DNA from: Methylomicrobium agile
GTDB taxonomy: Bacteria; Pseudomonadota; Gammaproteobacteria; Methylococcales; Methylomonadaceae
DNA length: 64,000 nucleotides
Assembly: GCF_000733855.1 (NCBI RefSeq)
Contig: NZ_JPOJ01000004.1
Span: forward strand, 1-64,000
Direction: 5' to 3'
Shown: positions 1 through 11,131 of the stretch, piece after piece
Position numbering within the stretch: position 1 is the first letter of the stretch
Layout of the letters: the number at the start of each line of letters is the position of its first letter
Program-made: the position numbers and the translations under genes
The notes under the pieces: model-generated
The model's input: only the letters and a program-made list of their open reading frames with translations
The model's database searches: none
Told to the model about the DNA's origin: nothing

Positions 1-370
1 GGGTAAAGGATTTGGAACGCAAAGCTATTGCAGCTTATAGAGCGGCCTATCCCGGACGGTCCGCTGGCAGGATTTGCACAAAGATACGCGTCTTGAATGG
101 GTTGCTTATCTTGAAAAGATGACGCCTGGCAGACAGATCAATAAGTGATTGTCTTATTGCCACAAATTGCTGATTTCCCCCCAAACATATTTATTCCATG
201 ATTTCATCATTCGCCGCAGCCTCGGAAACCGCGCATCGGCACCGATGGCCAGCGGTTAAAGAATTCTCTTCGAGGATCGCTTCGGTACTGTTGATCGGTG
301 AAAAAGTAATACTTTAATAGTAATACTTTGCCGTGGGAAAAGTAAATAGGGATGAGATTGCTGGGTTGTG

Positions 371-547
371 ATGGAGAGGGAGGCCCTGGTGGTCGACCTG
401 GTAGCCGAAATCCGGAAGGGCAAGTATGCGATCCTGTCCGGCCCGGTCGGCATCGGGAAAGCGGCGGAGCTGAAAGTGGCGCTGGAAAAAGAAATCGCTG
501 TATTTCGCGTGTATTTCGTGCGGAATACTGGTCAGGAAACGCGTTAA
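371..547 (+). CDS. Small ORF, 58 aa, P-loop-like fragment
   Basis: ATG ORF of 58 codons, repeated intact at 56956-57132. Around residue 24 it contains GPVGIGK, which resembles a Walker A loop, but the usual K-T/S pair reads K-A and no Walker B follows. It looks like a remnant of an AAA or TraG-like ATPase rather than a complete protein. Its last 20 or so codons lie in a stretch that also occurs, inverted, beside the oriT at 52 kb. No clear ribosome-binding site is seen. Function unknown; it may not be expressed. Confidence 0.3.
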   Translation: MEREALVVDLVAEIRKGKYAILSGPVGIGKAAELKVALEKEIAVFRVYFVRNTGQETR

Positions 548-640
548 ATTCCTGGATTTCGCTGTTTTTTCTATTGTCTGCGTGGGTCTCATAGGTATGC
601 CATCGGATTGCAAAGCTGCACCCCCACAGAAAACCATGCT

Positions 641-750
641 GAAAGGCGGGCAGGATATGTGAAGTGCTAGCACCGGCAAAGCCGGAGCAATCACTTCACT
701 TCCTTGATTCGCACCTGCCGGTACTCAACGGGCATCCTGCTCTGCGAGGT
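641..750 (-). other. oriT: RP4-like oriT, second copy on plasmid (inverted)
   Basis: Read on the minus strand this matches the layout of the RP4/IncP oriT: a CTCGCAGAGCAGGAT block, an inverted repeat with CACTTCAC arms (659-666 and 692-699) around a CCGGC/GCCGG stem, then the nic motif TATCCTGC. No traJ follows here. Repeated at 57226-57335. The orientation is opposite to the oriT at 52004-52110. Confidence 0.75.
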
Positions 751-985
751 TCCGCTGCCACTGGAATTAAAAACGACTCAGGCGTGTTTTGCTTTATTGG
801 TCGACGCCAAGAGTGAGCAAGCCGTGTTTTTTTACCAGTACCACAGATTCAGGGCTTAACGGTTTCCCGAAACTTTGTTTTACCCTTGCTATGGCTGAAA
901 AACTCTTATGAAGGATTTCTAAAGTTCAGAGAGAACATCTTCTTTTTGATTGCTCTCCTTCGAAGGCGACAATGTGCTTGTAAAA

Positions 986-1002
986 TGTAGCAACTTGCTA
1001 CA
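986..1002. promoter_or_regulatory. parS: Candidate parS palindrome upstream of parA (first copy)
   Basis: TGTAGCAACTTGCTACA has two 8-bp arms around a single C. The identical 17-mer occurs again at the end of parB (2938-2954), so the pair brackets parAB. It is repeated at 57573-57589. Confidence 0.55.
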
Positions 1003-1174
1003 CATCAATAGCTGTAGAAAGTGTATCTATGCCGACAAAATACAAACGACTTTGATGGTCATAGATTACAAACGGGTCTGAAAAATAGATATATCCCAAC
1101 CAAGATTAACGAATGATCTGAGAAAATACTTCATATTACTAAGAAGATAAGCTCTTTTTTACAGAATAAATGTG

Positions 1175-1203
1175 TTTTCATTGTCGTATGTGTTAGTTAT
1201 ACT
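1175..1203 (+). promoter_or_regulatory. parAB promoter (first copy)
   Basis: -35 TTTTCA (1175-1180), 17-bp spacer, -10 TATACT (1198-1203), about 30 bp before the parA start. The same promoter is at 57764-57792. Confidence 0.5.
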
Positions 1204-1232
1204 GATCACGAAAAACTAAACATCGTGCACAA

Positions 1233-2009
1233 ATGGCAAAAAAAACATCTGTCATCGCCGTTGCCAATCATAAGGGTGGCTGCGGGAAAACAACCACGGT
1301 CGTCAATCTTTCGGCCGAGTTGGCCCGAATGGGGCTCTCTGTCCTGATAATCGATCTCGATCCGCAAGCCAACGCGAGCCTTCACATCGGCAAAAAGCAC
1401 CCGAGCGAAGTCCCTATCACCTGCGCAGAGCTGTTGCTGTCAGAAATCGAGAAGCTGCCGCAATCCATCCACGACGATACCAATATCGACGGCGTTTCAC
1501 TGATATACGGGTCACTGGCTCTCGGCAAAACCGAAGACGAATTGAAGGACGATGTGCCGCGTCCTTCGGAAGAGCTCCGCGACAAGATCAAGCCCCTGCA
1601 TGGCATTTATGACGTCATCCTGATCGATTGTCCGCCAAGCCTCAAGCTGCTGACCAGTAATGCTTTAGCTGCGGCCACGCACTTGATCATCCCGATCGAA
1701 TCGGGTTCGCAGTACGGTATGTATGGAGTCACCGATTTGATGAAACTCGTCGAGAAAATCAAACGCATTAATCCCGAACTCGAATTGATCGGCGCTCTTC
1801 TGGTTCGACACGACGAGAGGCAGACGGTCTGCAAACTGATCGAGGCCTCTGCCAAAGATCAGATCGGCAAATTGATCGATGTTCGTATACCGACCAGCAC
1901 TAAGGTCAATCAGTCGGCGATCGCTCAAATGAGCCTGCACGCCTTGGATCGGACGGCCAAATTTCACGTGAATTTCGGAGCTTGGCAGAAATTATCGCCA
2001 AGCAATTGA
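1233..2009 (+). pseudogene. parA: ParA partition ATPase, 3' frameshift (first copy)
   Basis: The first 244 or so codons are identical to the intact gene at 57823-58629. Loss of one A near 1961 shifts the frame, and the last residues are wrong with an early stop at 2009. The second pass has the A, so this is most likely a sequencing error and not a real pseudogene. Confidence 0.9.
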
Positions 2010-2034
2010 ATCTAGCTGCAGGAGCTGATCAAGC

Positions 2035-2942
2035 ATGAGCAAAGACTTGAAAAAAATGTTGGAGCAGAAGCTGCAACAAAACACCCAGCGGCATGCTTTG
2101 GCGGCTCAAGACGCGAATTTCGAAGAAGGCAAGGAGCACATCCTCATTCCTGTCGATAAAATCGATCCAAATCCCTATCAGCCGCGTCGCATCTTTCCCC
2201 AGCAGGAGCTCGACCAACTCGCGCAATCGATTTCCGAGCTTGGCTTGTTGGAGCCTATCCTGGTACGCAAGATTGATGACCGCTACCAAATCGCCGCTGG
2301 CGAGCGGCGTTGGCGTGCTCATAAGCAGCTGCATAAACACACTATCGAAGCTTTGGTAACCAGCATATCTGACAGCGACATGGCCGTCTTCGCGCTGGCG
2401 GAGAATGTCGACCGGGAGGATCTGAGCGATTACGAAATCGGCCTGGCGTTGAAGCAGATCGAGAATGCCTTCCCGACCAAAAAGAACTGGCCGAGTCGTT
2501 GGGTATGAACCGTGAGGATATGTACCGATATTATGCCTACGACGACCTGCCGCAATTTATCATTTCCGACCTAAACACAAATCCCAGATTGCTTTCAAGA
2601 TCGGCTGCGAGCGACATCAAGCGACTTTTGAAGCAATGCGGCCATTTGCCATCATTCAATGCCTACTTAGCCGAGGCCTGGGCGTTGTTGCTGGAGAATG
2701 AGCTGGATCAAACTAAAATTGCTGCTTTCGCCACACGTAAGCTGAAAGGCCATGAGGAAAAGGATAGCCATATTCAAAATTCGCGTAATCTGATCCGGGA
2801 TGGCAAAAAGGTGGGCAACATTGCCTGGACCGAAAAGCACATCACTGTTAAATTGAACGCGAAGACGCTGAACTCCGAACAGGAACAGAAACTGAAGGAT
2901 TTTCTGGAAAAATTGATCGAGGGAGAACTGGCCGAAGTGTAG
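2035..2942 (+). pseudogene. parB: ParB partition protein, split by frameshift (first copy)
   Basis: The reading frame is cut at about 2485, where an A is missing from the AAAGAAACTGG context, giving fragments 2035-2508 and 2499-2942. The second pass (58626-59534) is intact with 302 codons. Most likely a homopolymer sequencing error. Confidence 0.9.
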
Positions 2943-2954
2943 CAACTTGCTACA
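2938..2954. promoter_or_regulatory. parS: Candidate parS palindrome at parB end (first copy)
   Basis: Identical 17-bp palindrome to 986-1002. The TAG stop codon of parB lies inside it. Confidence 0.55.
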
Positions 2955-3049
2955 CATTTGTTGCCGTTAATATTGACAGCAAGGGAAGTTTGATCGGACT
3001 CTGACCTCCGATATACCGCAAATTTTAGGATTCTGTTTTTTGTTTTCTG

Positions 3050-3076
3050 TGGTGCATATATGGTGTAATATTGGTG
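3050..3076. promoter_or_regulatory. Direct-repeat operator of the parDE-type operon (first copy)
   Basis: TGGTG occurs at 3050, 3061 and 3072, exactly 11 bp apart, so the repeats lie on one face of the helix just before the antitoxin gene. This spacing suits cooperative ribbon-helix-helix binding and autoregulation. Repeated at 59642-59668. Confidence 0.45.
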
Positions 3077-3104
3077 TATCGTAGATTTTTTGAGAGGTCG
3101 CGCC

Positions 3105-3356
3105 ATGGTGAGACAAAGCATATCCGTATCAGAGCCAAATGACGAATGGCTGAAGGCTCAAGTCGCAAGTGCAGAATACAGCAGTAAGAGCGAAGTGATT
3201 AATGACTTAATCCGGCGGGCGCGGAGGCAGCAGCTTGAGCTCGAACATGTTCGCGCTGAACTGATTAAGGCTGAGCAAAGCGGGTTCACCGACGAGAAAC
3301 CGGAAGATTTATTAGCCAACTTCAAGGAAGAAGCACGGCAAGATGGGCTCTTATAA
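3105..3356 (+). CDS. parD: ParD-type antitoxin (first copy)
   Basis: Identical to 59697-59948; see that entry. The ATG at 3105 is preferred over the upstream TTG at 3090 because GAGAGG lies 8 bp before it. Confidence 0.8.
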   Translation: MVRQSISVSEPNDEWLKAQVASAEYSSKSEVINDLIRRARRQQLELEHVRAELIKAEQSGFTDEKPEDLLANFKEEARQDGLL

Positions 3357-3630
3357 ACTCACCCGAAAAGCCCGCGCTGATTTGAAGAGAATCTGGCTGT
3401 ACGGCGTTAAAATGCACGGAAGTCAGAGAGCCGATCAATATCATAGGGGCATTCTTGAACGCTTAGATCAAATTGCTGATCACCCCTATTTATTTCAGGC
3501 TGTTGACCATATTCGAGAAGGATATAGGCGTAGTGTGTATGGAACCGATAGCATTTATTACCGGATCAATGACGATATGGTTGAGATTATGGCTATATTA
3601 GGGCGTCAGGATACAGAAGATTGGCTGTAA
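3343..3630 (+). CDS. parE: ParE-type toxin (first copy)
   Basis: Identical to 59935-60222; see that entry. Confidence 0.8.
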   Translation: MGSYKLTRKARADLKRIWLYGVKMHGSQRADQYHRGILERLDQIADHPYLFQAVDHIREGYRRSVYGTDSIYYRINDDMVEIMAILGRQDTEDWL

Positions 3631-3669
3631 GCACCACTCGCTATATTTTGTCTCCCTTCCCTCTTCTCC

Positions 3670-3687
3670 CAAAAACGGCCGTTTTTG
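3670..3687. terminator. Bidirectional terminator-like palindrome (first copy)
   Basis: Perfect 18-bp palindrome (CAAAAACGG followed by its complement) between the convergent parE and helicase genes. It gives a short stem with runs of A and T on both sides. Repeated at 60262-60279. Confidence 0.45.
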
Positions 3688-3800
3688 ATAGATAAAACAC
3701 CTGGCAAAATAAGCATCCGAGCTATCTGAAAAGTATTCGGCCCAATCTGCCGCGCGTTCTTGACTTTCACTTCTACTCGAATTTGTGCAGATCTGATGAT

Positions 3801-6800
3801 TTAAGAATTAAGCGGTTGGTCGATAGATAGGCTCACTCCCAGATCATCGAACGATATTTTCAGTTTAGCACCAGAATGGGAAAGCCGGATTTTCCAATCC
3901 TCGCAGCCCCATTCAATAGGAGATATTACTTGCCATGTCTTTTCACCTCCAGGTTGACCTTCACGGATATTAAAGAATGCCGTCTGCATTGTTTGCTCAT
4001 TTTTGAAGTTGCAGCGACCAATCTGTCGAGACAATTCTATATTAAAATCGCCGACTTTTACGGCAACACGGCCAGCTAGTTCGATTTGCTTCACTGCGGC
4101 AACACCGAACATTGTGTCTGCCTCCAGAACCTCTGAAGGAAGATGAAGCGGCGTTTCAGGTTTGGATTCTGGTATTTGAACTAATGAGTTGGTTGGTTTT
4201 TCAATTTCTGCGAGCTCTGGGTATTTAGGGAGGTCAGTAACCCGCTCAATTCCGAGGCGCTTCATTGCTTCGGAAAGTTCACGCTGGATCTCGGAAGCCC
4301 GACGGCTTTGCCCGCCTGCTCGCGCTCATATTCAAGCTGTCTATTCTTGCAGATGATCCACCTGAGGCGGGCAAACTGTTTCTGTTCCTCAGAGAAGAGG
4401 GATTCCTTGGTGACAGCTTCATAGAATGGAAGAGCGTCGGTGAACTTGCCGCCGCGCTCGATGGCGGCGCCTGCTTCCTCTGCCGAGACAAAAGGACGCC
4501 ATCGCCCTTCTTTGACGCGCAAAAAACGCCGCAAGAATTCGCTAAGTTGTCGCTGAAGGTGTCCAGGCAATTCAGGAAACGCATCTGATCGGGCTAAGGC
4601 AGACACAAGTGTGCATTGAAGTTCGTCTGCATGGCTCTCGACCAGTTCGCGGACCGCATCTTCGGACCAGTTGGAATCAGGAGAGAAATCCAGAGTTGAC
4701 GCGAACTTGGCCAATGGTTCCCACTCTCCGTTTCCAACCATCGCGATCACTGTGCCATGCAGTGCTCGAATCGCTGTTTGGGCTTCGCCTTCCGATATCG
4801 CCTTGAGTGCAATTCGTCTTATTACAGTGGCATTCTGCGATTTCCACGCAGCATCAAGCGCATCGTTTAAGCGATTGCACTGGAGATACGCCAACGAGAT
4901 GTTACTCCATTGCGCAGAATCAAGGTCTGTATTGGTGCGAGCTTCAAACTCCTGGATGATTTCGACAAACGCCCCGACCTTCATCAAAGCTGCAAGCTTT
5001 CCCGGATATGGCTCGATAGCCGCTTTCGCTTTTAAATATTCATCCGATTTAGTTTCTCCGGCTTTTTCCCATCGTTGCACTGCTTTTTGCAGGCTTCCCG
5101 CACGGAAGTGGACTTCCGCCATTTTCCGGTCAAGCTGAGCAATGCCGCACGCTTCAATCTTTTCGAGCACGTGCTCCAGTGTTCCGGCCATCGTAAGGGA
5201 AGCGTCATTCCGGACATTGTCGATGATGGTATTGATCCCGTCGCGCCATGCGTTTTCGGAAGACACATACGCCGCAAAGGAAGTTTCCGAAAGGCGGGCT
5301 GCCAACTCTTCAAGAAGCTCGATTCCCCGGCTTGACGACACACTCGTGTCTAGGATCGCCAGCGCATATTTAAATTCTGTCTCCCTAGCCACGCTCGCAT
5401 TCAGTTTTCCTAATTCGGTGAGTCGCTGCCAGCCCGTCTTTCCCACTTTCCAGAAGCACTGCACAGCTTCGGGAACTACGAACCCAGCATCTAAATAGGC
5501 CTCAGCTGCGGCGAGGTGATCGCCCTCCAATTCCAGCGCACGTGCACGACACTCAGTGGCTTTGGTGGAATCACCGGCGCTCCGATAGGCAAGGGCCGCT
5601 TGCCGTAGAAGAAACGCATCCTTCCTTGCCCTACCGTCTTCCTCAAAAGTCTTAGCGTTGTCTATCGGATCACCCGCACTCTCGCGGGTTAGATCCTCCA
5701 CTTTGCCCATCGTCATGCCCTCGACAGCGGGGGCATTTTCGTCTTCTGGATCAGCATTCCACACAGTGCGGCCACGATTTGCCGCATCAATGACCCGCCT
5801 GGTGACCTCTTCTCGGTTCGCAAACTCCCAGAGAGCATTTATCCCGGACTCGTCGTCTACAATGATCAAACGCTGTTTGGGACGACTGACCGCCACGTAG
5901 AGGCGATTGATGAAATATTGAAACGGCAGCGAGTGATCCTTTGTTGCCTCATCACCGCCATGGGTGGAATCCATTAATTCCATTAAATTCCTTGGCGCCA
6001 CTCCTCCGAAGCCGTAAACAACCACGACCTGATACTCTCGGCCTTTTGCTCGGGCTGCGCTCAATACGTTTTGTGGAATTTCATCCTCCATGCGAATGTG
6101 TTGTCTGAGGATAGGATCGTCCCGAACAAACTGAGCCTCTTCTCCTTCGTTGCAGGGAACAATGACGACGAACGAGTCTGCCTCTTTGAACCTCTTCCAG
6201 AAGGAGGAATCTCCCGAGTTGAACCAAACCACGGGAAATACGCCCTGCGGCAAAGCCCACGGGGTTTGTGGGCGTAATTCCGGCATTTTAAAAAGCGCCG
6301 ACCGCAGCGCCTGAACCCCGTTGCTGAAGCGGACAATGGGAGGAGTGGAGCGGTAATTGTAGTGAAGTTCCCGATAGTTGAGTTCCGTCCTACCAGAGAG
6401 TCCACTTGGATCGAGCGCCCGAATGAACTTCTCGACGAAGGAAGCCTTGATAGCGTCCCAGCGAAAACCGGTTGGATTCAAAGTTTGAAATTGGTCACCT
6501 GCAAAGGCGAAAGGCACTCGGCTCAGATCGTGGGGTGGCACTGCTCGGTTCGAGAACAAGTTGAGACGCAAAAGCAGTTCTAGTTCAATCCGGGTAAAAT
6601 CTTGCGCTTCGTCACAAAGAACCGCAGGACTTGCCGGTTTTGCCAAATCGTTGTCGAGGATAAACCGAGCCAGATCTTGGTCGTCCCACAGCCCTTTGGC
6701 TTCGGCTATTTTTGAGTACCGCCCTTCCCAGACCCGCTCGAAAACTGTTTGGAATGTCTGCCGAGTCACCGTGATCTGGTTCTCCGGTAATTGCTCATAG

Positions 6801-8167
6801 TCGTCGGGATCCATCACGGTCTCTGAAAGCATACCTTTGATGTAGCTGCGGATGATGTGCCAAGAAATATCTGGCCCAAATTCCCGCGCAGCAGTACGAT
6901 CCATTCCAAACCATTCCGTCCATAGTTTACGGAACTGTGAATAGTCCACCCGGCGGGATAGTGCGAATTGTTCCTGCCTAGTTCGCGCATCAACCATTGA
7001 GAGCAGGTGGGGTTGAAATTCCCGGAATGCCTCGTCGAGAATCTCTCGATTATCATCGACCAAACTAGCCGATCCACTTCCTCGAAAGGTGGCCTCGTTA
7101 CGCAGGATACGCTCGATAAAACTCCGCGCGACGCGCAGTAGTTCTCCGTTTGCTGTCAAGTACACGGGAGGTGCAATCAATTGGGCCGCCGGTGTGCTCA
7201 AGTAATAGAAAAGCAGATCCGCAAAAAGATATTGCAAGATGGTGGACTTGCCGCTTCCAGCACGACCGTTTACGAACAGAGGAAACGCCCCCTCTGTCCG
7301 ACGCACACTAAGCAAGACATCGGACTCCTCAGGTGAAAGTGCCATGTTGGCAACGGGTTCCTTCTCAATCTCCACCCACGTTTCCTCATCCGCGAGCATG
7401 TAAGCCGGATAGGCTCGTCGGCTAGAACGGATGATGTGTGTTAAATGCCCGCTTTCGAGTTGCCCGCGGTATTTTTCCACGATCTTCTCTGCTTTCGCGC
7501 TCGTGGTATCTGTGACGGGGGTGATTAACAGCACCCGGCCTTGACTCCGATGAAACCATAAACCCCAGCCGGATTTATCCGGGATTTTCAGAAAATGAAC
7601 GCCTGACTCTTGCGATAACGCATTGAGACAGGGTTGGGCAAAACGGACAAGCTGGTTTGCGACTCTCTCTTCCGCCACAGCATCTTTCCATTCGATTGTC
7701 TCGTAAACCATGTCCTCCTCAGCAGAGCTTTGGCGGTGGGCAAACGCCTCATAAAGAAATCCATATTCCACCGTAGTCGGCTCGGGTTTGGTTGGGGGGG
7801 ACTCTACTCTCGTTCGTTCGTTAATGTATTCGGCCAACTGCTCATCGGAGACCCGGCAGCTAAAATGCTGTTTCCCGTAACCGACTGGATCTACTGCGAA
7901 ATAGTCCTCATAATCTCGGTCTCCACGGATCATGATCGCTAGAAATACAATCACTGCGTGGTCGCCCTGGATACGAAGATCAGCAATCAAACGACCTTGT
8001 CGCCCTCCAAACTTCTTTTTGACTAGATAAGGTGGTGGAAACGGATCGAATTGGCTGGTACTCTGAGATTTCTCAACTCGCTCCTTAAAACGCTCGAGCT
8101 CATCTGATAACGCATATCGGAGAGCGTCTTCTGTGCATTCCTGAGTGGTATAAACGAACAATGCCAT
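3801..8167 (-). CDS. Large UvrD/RecD-like SF1 helicase with repeat-rich C-terminus
   Basis: After correcting a missing C near 4313 (present at 60904-60907), this is one protein of about 1455 residues. The first 256 or so form an unrecognised N-terminal domain. SF1 helicase motifs follow: Walker A GRAGSGKS (about 301-308), DEAQDF (about 519), AFAGDQFQTLNPTGF, YNYRSTPPIVRF, a UvrD-type C-terminal motor with SAARAKGREYQ, and motif VI LYVAVSRPKQRL. From about residue 850 on there are many alanine-rich helical pairs resembling TPR repeats, then a beta-rich tail. Domain layout suggests a nucleic-acid translocase with a protein-binding platform. Gabija and other defence systems use UvrD-like helicases, but no partner nuclease gene is adjacent, so a defence role is only a guess. 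The gene is transcribed towards parDE. Confidence 0.8.
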
Positions 8168-8436
8168 AAAATAAACCTAATTGTCTTCCTTTAAGATCGA
8201 TGTAGTCGAACACGAGGGTTCACTCGACCACTGCGGTGCCCTTTCGGGTCAAAGTCACGGGGCTATCGTTTTGTTGGTCGGTGCTGAAAATACTTGTGAG
8301 GAAGCACACCGTACTTCTTCTGGGAGTAGCGATCAGCTATAAATGGGAAAGGTGTTTATCCCTCTAGTCATTGCCGTTCCATACGAGATAATGATAGATG
8401 GAAAAGCACTACTAAGGAAGCAGTGATTAATTCAAT

Positions 8437-8504
8437 GTTGTCGCTCCTGCGAAAGCGGGGATCTAAAAACATAAGGTGCTGGATTCCCAAGTTCGGGGAA
8501 TCAT
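8437..8504. repeat. REP-like palindromic remnant
   Basis: A GCTCCTGCGAAAGCGGGGATC block and a GGATTCCCAAGTTCGGGGAATC block resemble the common intergenic palindromes built on CCCGCGAAAGCGGG. The arms are imperfect, so this is a decayed copy. It directly abuts the left end of the Tn402-like element. The stretch 8168-8436 before it holds the upstream region of the helicase gene and no gene I can support. Confidence 0.35.
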
Positions 8505-8575
8505 GATGTTGTCATTATCAGAAGTCGACTGCACCATGAACCGCCCCGGGTTTGTCGGAGGCTGATTGTTGTGAG

Positions 8576-9804
<1,229 letters not shown>

Positions 9805-9879
9805 TGCTCTATCTTCTCATAAAGTTAGAGCCTCCTGAAAACCCGGGGCGGTTCACCATTTCATTGGCTTAGAACCGCA

Positions 9880-9928
9880 TTGTGCAGAGGACTACTGAGC
9901 ACTCACAAATCAGTAGTCCTCTGCACAA
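9880..9928. repeat. Perfect 19-bp inverted repeat in the Tn402-like element
   Basis: TTGTGCAGAGGACTACTGA and its exact complement are separated by 11 bases. The arms contain GTGCAG, also part of the terminal repeats. It could be a transposase-binding pair, a recombination site or a strong hairpin. There is no T-run, so a terminator is unlikely. Confidence 0.7.
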
Positions 9929-10240
9929 GAATGAGGCTTAGACATGGAACCAGATTCACTCCTGCCGTTAAACGGGGTTTGCTTGCTCTGGCCGATGACA
10001 ATCACTCTTGTGCAGTTGGCTCTAAGCCGAATAACTGTTTTTAGGCAGGCAGCCCAACCTCATCATGGCACTGCCGAATGAGGCCATCTTAAGTAGTGCA
10101 ATCGACTTTTGACATTTTGTGCAGTCGACTTCTGAAAATGACACAAACGCTAACTTTCGGTTATCCCTCCAATTCTTATAAATATCTCTTGAAACTTATC
10201 TCTAAATAACTCATAGTGCGGCTGAGTTTTCGGAGGTGCT

Positions 10241-10819
10241 ATGCTTGTCGGTTATGCCCGCGTTTCCACACAAGACCAGAATCCCGCCCTGCAGCTGGAT
10301 GCGCTGAAGGCGGCGGGCTGTGAGAAGCTGTTTGTCGAAAAGGCTTCCGGTGCCCAGCGTGATCGGCCGGAGCTGTTGGCGGCGCTGGACACTCTCAGGG
10401 CAGGGGACAGCCTGGTGGTCTGGAAACTGGACCGTTTGGCCCGTTCCCTGAAGCAACTGATCGAAACGGTAGAGCTATTGGAAAGCCGGAGTATTGGCCT
10501 CCGCTCGCTGACTGAAGCGATCGACACTACGACCGCCGGCGGGAAATTGGTGTTTCATGTGTTCGGCGCCCTAGCCGAGTTCGAGCGTTCGATTATCCGC
10601 GAGCGTACGAAAGCCGGCCTGGAGGCTGCCCGTGCCCGCGGTAAAAAAGGCGGACGCCCCCCGGTCTTAGTCGCCAAGGACCTCGCCGCGGCCAAAGCGA
10701 TGCTGTCCGATCCGGACATTACGATGGAAGAGGTCGCCAAGCGGCTCAAGGTCGCTCCTTCCACTCTGTATCGGCATATGCCAGGGGGCAGAGGAGGGAT
10801 GATGGAGAACAGCCAATGA
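10241..10819 (+). CDS. Serine recombinase (resolvase/invertase family)
   Basis: 192 residues. The N-terminal catalytic domain has the active serine in YARVSTQDQNP, then LDRLARSLKQL and FGALAEFERSIIRERT, and ends in a C-terminal HTH (TMEEVAKRLKVAPSTLYRHM). The length matches Tn3-type resolvases. Start ATG with GGAGG 6 bp upstream. It lies 98 bp outside the Tn402-like right end, with no transposase partner, so it may be a remnant of a lost transposon or serve the plasmid itself. It overlaps the following WGR gene by 4 bp. Confidence 0.92.
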   Translation: MLVGYARVSTQDQNPALQLDALKAAGCEKLFVEKASGAQRDRPELLAALDTLRAGDSLVVWKLDRLARSLKQLIETVELLESRSIGLRSLTEAIDTTTAGGKLVFHVFGALAEFERSIIRERTKAGLEAARARGKKGGRPPVLVAKDLAAAKAMLSDPDITMEEVAKRLKVAPSTLYRHMPGGRGGMMENSQ

Positions 10820-11091
10820 TTACACCTGTTGCCTATCTTGAAGCCCGGGATCCTACCCACAACGTCCACCGCGCCTATTCGATCGCCTATGGCCAAGATC
10901 TCTTCGGCAACTGGGTCGTCGAAACCACTTACGGGCGGATTGGGAGTAAAGGACGAACGATCGTCACGGTCGTCAATAACGAAGATGAAGCACTTAAGCA
11001 TGTGCAAAAAGCGCTTAAGCGCCGACAATCCGCTCCAAAACGCATCGGCGTAGCCTATCAGATCCGTACCCTAGGGGATTTAGATCAATGA
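10816..11091 (+). CDS. WGR-domain protein
   Basis: 91-residue stand-alone WGR domain. The signature reads LFGNWVVETTYGRIGSKGR, followed by the usual EDEALKHVQKALKRR helix. WGR domains occur in PARPs, MolR-type regulators and several defence-linked proteins and are thought to bind nucleic acid ends. Coupled to the upstream recombinase (ATGA overlap) and 40 bp ahead of the YhcG-type nuclease gene, so the three may be co-transcribed. The substrate is unknown. Confidence 0.8.
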   Translation: MITPVAYLEARDPTHNVHRAYSIAYGQDLFGNWVVETTYGRIGSKGRTIVTVVNNEDEALKHVQKALKRRQSAPKRIGVAYQIRTLGDLDQ

Positions 11092-11131
11092 CCGAGCCCT
11101 CTCGGCGCTGCACAGGCAGGATTCCCAGACC

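Larger units (their letters stand above)
1..7407. repeat. Terminal redundancy, first copy (circular plasmid overlap)
   Basis: This stretch repeats 56585-64000 in the same orientation, so the contig closes into a circle of about 56.6 kb. The copies differ by eleven single-base indels, all in homopolymer runs. The first copy has one extra G near 58 and loses one base near 262, 296, 826, 884, 1104, 1140, 1213, 1961, 2485 and 4313. No substitutions were seen in the parts compared by eye. The last three losses break parA, parB and the helicase gene, which are open in the second copy. This pattern fits raw long-read error better than a true duplication. Confidence 0.95.

Noticed and set aside
371-547. 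Considered calling the 58-codon ORF a real ATPase
   Set aside because: Only a Walker A-like loop is present with K-A in place of K-T/S; no other motif follows, so it is listed only as a low-confidence fragment.
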